Assembly (NCBI GenBank): GCA_020342155.1
Contig: CP070842.1
Coordinates: forward strand, 1,725,629-1,763,033
Direction: 5' to 3'
DNA length: 37,405 nt
Source: Dehalococcoidales bacterium
GTDB taxonomy: Bacteria; Chloroflexota; Dehalococcoidia; Dehalococcoidales; Fen-1064
How positions within the stretch are numbered: the first letter of the stretch is position 1; each line of letters begins with the position of its first letter. The notes below the pieces were generated by a model. It did not search any database and had not been told where the DNA came from. It saw nothing but the letters and a program-made list of their open reading frames with translations. Positions 31,511 through 37,405 of the stretch are shown piece by piece. Both the position numbers and the translations under genes were made by a program.

Positions 31511-33412
31511 TTGGCTACAGTCGCGGGAAAGCTCAGTAAGACATTCCACAAGTATGCCTATTACGCTAAGAAAACCCTCATGCCTAATGGACGGGATAGG
31601 CTACCAAATCGTGTGGGTAGTACCAGAGTATCATGGGAGAACGCATTCATTTCTCTCTGGGAACCCCTAATTGATAAATTCAGCAAGGGCCGAGCACTCG
31701 TTATAATAGACGGCCCCCAGGTAAGCAGCGCCGGCGTACACAGCGATGGTTACGAGGGCTTTGCCAGGACATTTCTGGGCGCGGCCTTCTACCTCCACCA
31801 GAAAATTGACGGCGTAATCAAACTCAGCAACGGTACCAGAGTTGACATTGCCGCCCTTTACAGAGAGGGCATAGTTAATGGAACGAACCCCAAACACAGG
31901 GAGTATTGGGGCAGGATAAAGTCTACACAAAGGCTGGTAGAGAATTCTTCGGTTGCTCTGGGGCTCCTCTTAACCCGTAAACACATCTGGGACACACTAT
32001 CCACGGAAGAGAAGCATTGTGTCGTGGCGTGGTTCAGAGAAAACGTGCCGGCGCAGTTCCCTATGAATAACTGGCAGTGGTTTAAGCTATTCCACTATCT
32101 TCTTCTAGAGGAAACAGGATACGAGATTGACATTGAGGACTGGCAACAGTCCCTCAATAATATTGAAAAAATGTACCAGGGATGTGGATGGTATTCCGAT
32201 GGCATGCCCAAAGACGAACGCCACTACGATTATTACGTTCCCTGGGCAATGCATTTTTACTCTCTTCTATTCTGCTATTTTGGCGGGGAAAACCACCAGG
32301 AGCTGAAACAGAAGTTCCTAGAAAGGTCAAAGCAATTTTTCGGAGATTACCAATACTTCTTAACTCCCGGTAATCATCCCCCATTATACGGAAGGTCTCA
32401 GTTATACAGATTTGCATCGCTGGCTCCATGGGGAGTTGCTCTGCTTCTTAACTGCTCCGTTGCTGACCTCGGCTGGGTTAAAGAATCGGCCATAGATGGA
32501 GTGAATTCGTTTCTGGAAAAAGGTGCCTTAAGAAAAGACGGGACACTCAGTATGGGCTACTATAGTGAGTTTCCACCGATGCTTGAAACATACTCGGGGC
32601 CGGCAAGTCCTTACTGGGCATTCAAAGGCTTTTCCTTCTTGCTGTTACCTGAAGATCATCCATTCTGGAGCGTGGACAGCAGCGATGCAAAACCAAAAGA
32701 GCTAATCCATCCGATTCCAGCAACCAAGATGGTCCTGCTACATTCGGGGAGTTCACAGGTGACTATACTAAATGCAGGCTCCTCACATGAGAGTCACCCG
32801 ATTAAATACAATAAATTCGCGTATTCCAACGTCTTTCTCCCGAACTACGACAAGAGAAACCCGGTTGACAATATGCTCCTGTTATGCTCAGAAAAGGACA
32901 TCTGGAATTGTCTGGGTCGCATCTCAGAGAGCTCATGCCACGATAATGTGTGCGAGTTGACATGGAAAGCGAGAGGTGCGACTGATGCGGAAATAAAGAC
33001 AACCCTTATCGGAAGACCGGACGGATATATTGCCATTCATCAACTTCAGAAAGGAGCCCCGATTCGATTCCAGGCAGGGGGTTTTCCGCTAGCCCAAGAC
33101 AGCAAGGAGCTACGCAGAGAAATAACGGAAGACACTGTTACACTTCAGGGAAAGCAGGGACAGGCAGGTATCAAACTTCTTCATGGCAAGGCAGAGCCAT
33201 ATATCTACGAGAGGGTAGATGTCAATCCGGCAGGAAGATTCTCATCTGTCCCCTGTTTCAAGGGCAGGTTCTACAATACTGGTGATATCGTTGTGTTCGC
33301 TATCTGGGGGAGAGAAGACGATAGAGTCATGGAGATTCCGTTAGTATCAATTGTAAACAAGAAGTGTATCATCACATGGCCGGAGGAGGAACACAAGATA
33401 GTCTTTGACTAA
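31511..33412 (+). CDS. DUF2264-like protein, probable (alpha/alpha)6 glycan-degrading enzyme
   Basis: A 633-residue cytosolic protein with no signal peptide. The first 350 residues are alpha-helical with family-like segments: SDGYEGFARTFLGAAFYL, REYWGRIKSTQRLVENSSVALGLLL, NNWQWFKLFHYLLLEETG and YSDGMPKDERHYDYYVPWAMHFY. The C-terminal part (about 400-630) is beta-rich. I recognise this as DUF2264. Some relatives have been linked to uronic-acid glycan cleavage, which I recall but cannot confirm here. An intracellular hydrolase in a synthesis operon is unusual. It may trim or recycle the polymer or its precursors. The start is TTG 31511, with AGGT about 6 nt upstream. Confidence 0.72.
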   Translation: MATVAGKLSKTFHKYAYYAKKTLMPNGRDRLPNRVGSTRVSWENAFISLWEPLIDKFSKGRALVIIDGPQVSSAGVHSDGYEGFARTFLGAAFYLHQKIDGVIKLSNGTRVDIAALYREGIVNGTNPKHREYWGRIKSTQRLVENSSVALGLLLTRKHIWDTLSTEEKHCVVAWFRENVPAQFPMNNWQWFKLFHYLLLEETGYEIDIEDWQQSLNNIEKMYQGCGWYSDGMPKDERHYDYYVPWAMHFYSLLFCYFGGENHQELKQKFLERSKQFFGDYQYFLTPGNHPPLYGRSQLYRFASLAPWGVALLLNCSVADLGWVKESAIDGVNSFLEKGALRKDGTLSMGYYSEFPPMLETYSGPASPYWAFKGFSFLLLPEDHPFWSVDSSDAKPKELIHPIPATKMVLLHSGSSQVTILNAGSSHESHPIKYNKFAYSNVFLPNYDKRNPVDNMLLLCSEKDIWNCLGRISESSCHDNVCELTWKARGATDAEIKTTLIGRPDGYIAIHQLQKGAPIRFQAGGFPLAQDSKELRREITEDTVTLQGKQGQAGIKLLHGKAEPYIYERVDVNPAGRFSSVPCFKGRFYNTGDIVVFAIWGREDDRVMEIPLVSIVNKKCIITWPEEEHKIVFD

Positions 33413-33469
33413 TCTTGATCTCGTGTTCATAGTGATGCTGACGTCAATACCGTCCCGGGAGAAAAGTAA

Positions 33470-35065
33470 TTGAGTCTCGAAGGAATAGAACCAGCAGAAA
33501 CGAATGGCTCTTTAACCAGGTCGGTAGTTCACGGAGCTGCTTGGCTTGGGATTTCCCAGGTATTCACCCAGGTCTTTCACCTGGTGAGTATGGTCTTCCT
33601 TGCCCGATTGTTATTGCCAGATGACTTTGGTATTACTGCCATGGCCGCCATTATCACATCACTGGTATCGGAGGTACTAAGCCTGGGCTTCAACCGGGCT
33701 ATTATCCAACGAAAGGAAGTCACCCCGAGTCACTTATCAACGGCCTTCTGGATTCAATGGTCGTTAGGGATTGTCTTCTGCCTCGTGACAGTGGCAGTGT
33801 CTCCGTTAGTCGCGAGCTTCTTCAATAACGAAATGGTTGGCCCCGTACTGGCAGTTGCGTCGATATCTTTTGTTATTGCTCCACTCGGCGCTGTTCATGG
33901 TGCCTTGCTGAGGAAAAAGCTTGATTTCCTGCGGTTCACAGTAGCTGATATTGGCGCAGCAATAACTTATCTGGCAGTTGCTGTACCTATGGCCTTTGCC
34001 GGATTTGGCGTTTGGAGCATTGTCGTCGGTGGACTGGCAAGCGCATCTTGCCAGGTAATTATTAGATGGATTATGTGTCGCTGGCGCCCCTCATTTACCT
34101 TCAGTCGCAGTAGTTTCAGGGATATGCGGAGTTTTGGATTCAGCGTTACCGGGATAAGTCTCATCCAGTATATAAACAGAAGGCTGGATTATCTCATTAT
34201 CGGCAGGTTCCTGTCGGCAGCCAACGTAGGTTTCTATAACCTAGGTCTGAGAACACTAAATTATCCCGTAGGAGGGCTTCGATTCATCATCAGCCGGGTA
34301 GGTTTACCAGCTTTTTCACAGGTTCAGGACGAGGATGTGCGACTGCGTCGCGGATTCCTGAAGAGTGTGCAGTGGGTTTCAATAATCGGATTACCAATAT
34401 TCACCGGCATGGCTATAGTTGCCCCCGAACTGATAAGGGTGGCTTTCGGTGAGCAATGGACGCCGGCTATCGTGCCTATGCAACTGCTTTGCGCAGCATC
34501 GGCTGCTTCACTGATGAGTGAAACGGTCCCGTCTCTAGTCTTTTCCAAAGGAAAGCCAGGGGCGTATCTGAAACTGGCGATAGCCCGGGTCATCTTTCTA
34601 GTTCCCGGACTTCTACTCGGAGCTCAATTTGGAATAGAAGGTGTTGCTATTAGCGTCGCTACTATTAGCGTGATTTTTACAGTAGCCCGACAGATACTGG
34701 CCAGTCGGCTTATTGGAATAGGTTTTAAGACCTATCTGGTCGTAATGCGTCACGCGGCAATCGGTTGTATTATCATGGCAATAGTCCTTCTTGCCTTTCG
34801 CTATGCAACAAGTCTGTTTGATTTCCCTGATATTCCTCTGTTGATTAGCTCTGTATTGCTGGGTGTTATCGTCTACTTCATAACTTTAAAACTAATCAGA
34901 ACGGATGCCCTAGATGAAATGACCGAACTTGCTCTGGAGATAATCAAACCACCGGTAAGGTCGGTTATGGCAAGGATTCCACTGCTGAGAAAAGGAGTCC
35001 CAGCCACGCCAAATACACCACATAAAAGAGTACAGAACGAAGAAGGAGGCTCAACCAATGCCTAG
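33470..35065 (+). CDS. Wzx-type oligosaccharide flippase (MOP superfamily)
   Basis: This 531-residue protein has about 12-14 membrane helices and the WzxC-like N-terminal pattern SVVHGAAWLGISQVFTQVFHLVSMVFLARLLLPDDFGITAMA, then NRAIIQRKEVTPSHLSTAFWIQWSLG and DYLIIGRFLSAANVGFYNLG. It carries lipid-linked repeat units from the inside to the outside of the membrane. A polar tail of about 50 residues ends the protein. TTG 33470 has GGGAG about 9 nt upstream. The 57-nt gap before it shows no promoter. Its 3' end overlaps the next gene by 8 nt. Confidence 0.92.
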   Translation: MSLEGIEPAETNGSLTRSVVHGAAWLGISQVFTQVFHLVSMVFLARLLLPDDFGITAMAAIITSLVSEVLSLGFNRAIIQRKEVTPSHLSTAFWIQWSLGIVFCLVTVAVSPLVASFFNNEMVGPVLAVASISFVIAPLGAVHGALLRKKLDFLRFTVADIGAAITYLAVAVPMAFAGFGVWSIVVGGLASASCQVIIRWIMCRWRPSFTFSRSSFRDMRSFGFSVTGISLIQYINRRLDYLIIGRFLSAANVGFYNLGLRTLNYPVGGLRFIISRVGLPAFSQVQDEDVRLRRGFLKSVQWVSIIGLPIFTGMAIVAPELIRVAFGEQWTPAIVPMQLLCAASAASLMSETVPSLVFSKGKPGAYLKLAIARVIFLVPGLLLGAQFGIEGVAISVATISVIFTVARQILASRLIGIGFKTYLVVMRHAAIGCIIMAIVLLAFRYATSLFDFPDIPLLISSVLLGVIVYFITLKLIRTDALDEMTELALEIIKPPVRSVMARIPLLRKGVPATPNTPHKRVQNEEGGSTNA

Positions 35066-36047
35066 AGTAAGCGTAGTGATTCCAACGTATAACTATGCAC
35101 ATTTCGTGGGAGAAGCAATCCAGAGCATCCTCGATCAATCGTTCCGCGATGTTGAAATCATTGTCATCGATGATGGCTCCACCGATAACACTGCTGAGGT
35201 GGTCTCAGCATTCCCCGTGAGATACTTCTACCAGGAAAATCAGGGATTAGCCGCAGCCCGTAACAGCGGAATCAGGCTAACACAAGGCGAATACATCAAT
35301 TTCCTTGATGCCGATGACCTCCTTACAGAAGACGCACTGGAAAAGAGTGTTGAGGTCCTAGACAGCCATCCCGAGGTAGGATTCAGCTATGGTCAAGCCC
35401 TCCTTTTTGATGATAAAAGGGGCTTCGACGGCTTAGTAAAATCCAGCTTCCTGAATAGCTCAACGATAGTTGATGGTAAAGAGCAAATCAAGGAACTGGC
35501 GCTATTCAGCAATCGGATTACCATATCTTCGGTCGTGGCGAGGCGGAGTTGTATTGAAGAGGCGGGAGGATTCAACGTAGAAATGAGACGCTTCCAGGAC
35601 CATCATTTCTGCATTCAAATGGCCAAGAAATTCCCGGTGGCCTATATAGCAGAGCCGCTGGTCAAATACAGGGTTCACCCGGAAGCCCTTCACAAGAACG
35701 TCGACCCTTACCTGGCAGAACGGGTCTTCCTGCTTATTGCAGAGGAAATCTTTAGTGACCCGGATACGGCCGATTATTTTCAGCCGTGGAAGGACCAGAT
35801 GTATTCCCACTACTACCAGAAAATAGCCAGCTATGCCTACGGTCAAGACATGAGGCTATCTCGTCGGTATATCAGGCGGGCGGTAAAGGTGCACCCCCGC
35901 ATGATGCTGACTGGTACGGGTATCTCGATGGCCTATCTGTATGCAAAAACCTTTCTACCCAACAGGCCAAGGATGTTATTACATATACTTAAGAGGCGGT
36001 TTTCTGCACCAAAGAGACTCATGGAAGGAAAATCATGCCCACAGTAA
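35058..36047 (+). CDS. Glycosyltransferase family 2 (first of a tandem pair)
   Basis: A 329-residue GT-A enzyme. It opens with VSVVIPTYNYAHFVGEAIQSIL, then VIDDGSTDNTAEVV (nucleotide-binding Asp pair), AARNSGIRLTQGEYINFLDADD (DXD motif) and FQDHHFCIQMAKKFPVAYIAEPLVKYRVH at the acceptor end. AAGGAGG is well placed before the ATG, which lies inside the flippase gene. The gene is a close paralogue of the next one, both in protein and in stretches of DNA around the DDGSTDNTAEVV codons, so it arose by tandem duplication. A short basic C-terminus follows, with a possible amphipathic helix. Confidence 0.93.
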   Translation: MPRVSVVIPTYNYAHFVGEAIQSILDQSFRDVEIIVIDDGSTDNTAEVVSAFPVRYFYQENQGLAAARNSGIRLTQGEYINFLDADDLLTEDALEKSVEVLDSHPEVGFSYGQALLFDDKRGFDGLVKSSFLNSSTIVDGKEQIKELALFSNRITISSVVARRSCIEEAGGFNVEMRRFQDHHFCIQMAKKFPVAYIAEPLVKYRVHPEALHKNVDPYLAERVFLLIAEEIFSDPDTADYFQPWKDQMYSHYYQKIASYAYGQDMRLSRRYIRRAVKVHPRMMLTGTGISMAYLYAKTFLPNRPRMLLHILKRRFSAPKRLMEGKSCPQ

Positions 36048-37009
36048 GCGTGGTCATTCCCACGTACAACCGGGCCCATCTGCTCCCTGAAACAATTCAG
36101 AGCGTCCTTAACCAGTCATTTCGTGATTTCGAAGTCCTGGTTGTCGATGACGGCTCCACCGACAACACCGCCGAGGTGGTCTCTACATTTCCCGTAAAAT
36201 ACTTTCATCAGACAAATCAAGGAGCCCCGACTGCGCGAAATAAAGGTATGGAGCTTACGCAGAGTAAATATATCGTCTTTTTGGATTCTGATGACGCCCT
36301 CCTCGAGAACATGCTCGAGAGGGAGGTGGAGATTCTGGATAGATATCCTGCGGCCGGCTTCATTTATGGGCAGGCCTATCTCACAAACACAGAAGGCACT
36401 ATTTTCGGACTCAGGAAACATCGTGGTAAACGCCCTGAAATTCGAGAAGGCTGGGAGGAACTCCGAGAACTCGTCTTCGGTTGCCGCATCCCTTCCCCTA
36501 CCGTCATGGTGCGCCGAAGCTGTCTTGAGGAAGTGGGGGGTTACGACCCTGATTTTCAATTCGGTTCTCAGGATTTTGAACTCTGGGTACGCCTGGCTAA
36601 GCACTACGCCGTAGCCTACATTCCGGCACCACTGGCAAAATACCGCGTTCATTACGATACAATCTCAGGACTCCGTCAGATTAACGAAATCGAAAAGAGC
36701 CAGAATCTAATACTCGAATCCGTCTTTGATGATGAGAAAGTGGGCCCTGTTTTTGCCTCTCAGCGAGCTAGTGCCTACGCCCACCTGTATTATCGTTTGG
36801 CCAGCCACACTTTCTCTAACCGCAGGGGAGCTAACACCGCCAGGAAATACCTTTTCAGAGCAATACGAACCCACCCCAGTGGTCTCTTCGGAAATCTGGG
36901 ACTATCCTGGATATATTTGCTTGCCAGGACCTGGATACCGACACCAATCTTACTCTTAGCCAGCCGCAGTAAACGTTTTTTTAAGATAACCCGACACCGC
37001 CTGTCATAA
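36035..37009 (+). CDS. Glycosyltransferase family 2 (second of a tandem pair)
   Basis: A 324-residue GT-A enzyme with VSVVIPTYNRAHLLPETIQSVL, VVDDGSTDNTAEVVS, ARNKGMELTQSKYIVFLDSDD and SQDFELWVRLAKHYAVAYIPAPLAKYRVH. It overlaps the previous gene by 13 nt, with GGAAGG in front of its ATG. The acceptor-side middle section (about 100-150) differs most from the upstream paralogue, which is where acceptor specificity would lie. It is the last gene of the operon. The 261-bp region after it has one weak hairpin (around 37051-37069) but no T-run. Confidence 0.93.
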   Translation: MPTVSVVIPTYNRAHLLPETIQSVLNQSFRDFEVLVVDDGSTDNTAEVVSTFPVKYFHQTNQGAPTARNKGMELTQSKYIVFLDSDDALLENMLEREVEILDRYPAAGFIYGQAYLTNTEGTIFGLRKHRGKRPEIREGWEELRELVFGCRIPSPTVMVRRSCLEEVGGYDPDFQFGSQDFELWVRLAKHYAVAYIPAPLAKYRVHYDTISGLRQINEIEKSQNLILESVFDDEKVGPVFASQRASAYAHLYYRLASHTFSNRRGANTARKYLFRAIRTHPSGLFGNLGLSWIYLLARTWIPTPILLLASRSKRFFKITRHRLS

Positions 37010-37117
37010 TTAAACCCAGGGTAACAGCCTAAACTCTTGATATTCTCACCACTACTTGGACCAGGTAGTCGTAAAGAATTAGGTTTATCCTTCTTGCGCC
37101 TCTCTTCTGGAGATGTT

Positions 37118-37161
37118 ATCTGATCGGAGTACACGTTCATTACAGGCACCACGGATCAGAT
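37118..37161. repeat. Perfect 8-bp inverted repeat upstream of the secreted-protein gene
   Basis: ATCTGATC (37118-37125) is mirrored by GATCAGAT (37154-37161) across 28 nt. It lies about 56 bp upstream of the predicted promoter -35 box and could be an operator, but it may also be chance. Confidence 0.3.
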
Positions 37162-37216
37162 CCCTACAGGCATACATTACAAAGATACTATGCCGTGTGC
37201 CATTACCAATAGGCTA

Positions 37217-37246
37217 TTGACCATCCACTCCTACTGACGCTACAAT
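37217..37246 (+). promoter_or_regulatory. Sigma70-like promoter of the secreted-protein gene
   Basis: TTGACC (37217-37222) and TACAAT (37241-37246) are 18 nt apart, each 5/6 to consensus. Predicted start is near 37253, about 18 nt before the ATG, with a very strong AGGAGGAGGAGG ribosome-binding site between. The rest of 37010-37216 holds no gene. Confidence 0.6.
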
Positions 37247-37270
37247 TCATTATGTATCAGGAGGAGGAGG

Positions 37271-37405
37271 ATGAGTTTGTTAATCCCCAAACGTGTATTA
37301 GCCCCCAAACGATTAATCATGGCGTTCGTGCTCAGCAGTCTACTGAGCCTCTTAGTATTCCCAGCCTTACCACAACAGAATGCTCTGGCTGCACCCGGTG
37401 ATGAG
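37271..37405 (+). CDS. Secreted protein, 5' part only (cut by window end)
   Basis: The visible 45 residues have a basic start (MSLLIPKRVLAPKRLI), a hydrophobic core (MAFVLSSLLSLLVFPAL) and a likely signal peptidase I site after NALA, with the mature protein beginning at APGDE. The strong ribosome-binding site and its own promoter suggest high expression. The function cannot be told from the fragment. It follows the exopolysaccharide operon on the same strand but appears separately transcribed. Confidence 0.72.
   Translation, partial: MSLLIPKRVLAPKRLIMAFVLSSLLSLLVFPALPQQNALAAPGDE

Noticed and set aside
37009..37034. Three TAAAC/GTAAC-like words after the last GT2 gene that resemble the 11-bp arrays
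   Set aside because: The steps are 10 and 9 nt, not 11, and no -10 hexamer occurs at the required distance.
37051..37069. ACTACTTG/CAGGTAGT hairpin after the exopolysaccharide operon as its terminator
   Set aside because: It has a 3-nt loop, one G-T pair and no following T-tract, so intrinsic termination is not convincing.

Overview
The window is a surface-polysaccharide and signalling region of a bacterial chromosome of intermediate GC, with frequent GTG/TTG starts and long, tightly packed, same-strand operons. Protein styles (a FemAB-like GNAT protein, a small BldC/MerR-like regulator, a soluble GAF histidine kinase, a Wzx/Wzy cluster without a tyrosine kinase) suggest a Chloroflexota lineage, perhaps Dehalococcoidia-like. 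This is an inference from style, not from a marker gene. I see no transposase, integrase, CRISPR array or rRNA.

Layout. (1) 139-214: tRNA-Thr(CGT). (2) 261-1820, minus strand: a FemAB-like acyl/aminoacyltransferase and a small MerR/BldC-like DNA-binding protein. (3) 2117-9600, plus strand: a seven-gene operon encoding a deacetylase-like protein, GNAT, ATP-grasp ligase, phosphatidylserine decarboxylase-like enzyme, WbpG-like amidotransferase, formyltransferase and radical SAM protein. It looks like a pathway that builds a modified sugar or lipid. (4) 9788-12101, minus strand: an OmpR-type response regulator and a GAF histidine kinase. (5) 12609-16541, plus strand: an 855-residue regulator made of REC, GGDEF-like, kinase-like and HD-GYP-like parts whose output motifs are almost all degenerate, followed by UDP-glucose dehydrogenase. 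(6) 16606-37009, plus strand: a 17-gene Wzx/Wzy exopolysaccharide operon. It contains an initiating sugar transferase, WbpB/WbpD/WbpE homologues, a Wzz-like protein, a UDP-glucuronate epimerase-like enzyme, four GT4 and two GT2 glycosyltransferases, a nucleotidyltransferase-kinase fusion, Wzy, a pyruvyltransferase, a DUF2264 hydrolase-like protein and Wzx. (7) 37271 to the end: the start of a secreted protein.

The main discovery is a shared promoter architecture. Upstream of four transcription units (the FemAB-like gene, the 2117 operon, the 12609 regulator and the 16606 operon) lie four head-to-tail 7-mers, consensus TTCTAAC, at exactly 11-bp periodicity. In every case exactly 10 nt separate the last repeat from a -10-like hexamer, and no -35 box is needed. 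By hand count, positions 6-7 (AC) are invariant in all 16 core units. This is the geometry of PhoB/OmpR-class activator sites, and an OmpR-family response regulator is encoded next to the best array. The arrays tie separate surface-glycan operons and the degenerate regulator into one predicted regulon. They also reset the start of the deacetylase gene and predict two leaderless transcripts.

Proposed working model: a cytoplasmic GAF kinase and its OmpR-type regulator respond to an unknown signal, possibly phosphate or envelope status. They switch on the degenerate regulator together with ugd, the sugar/lipid modification operon and the Wzx/Wzy polymer operon. The polymer probably contains uronic acid and diacetamido-uronic-acid-like sugars.
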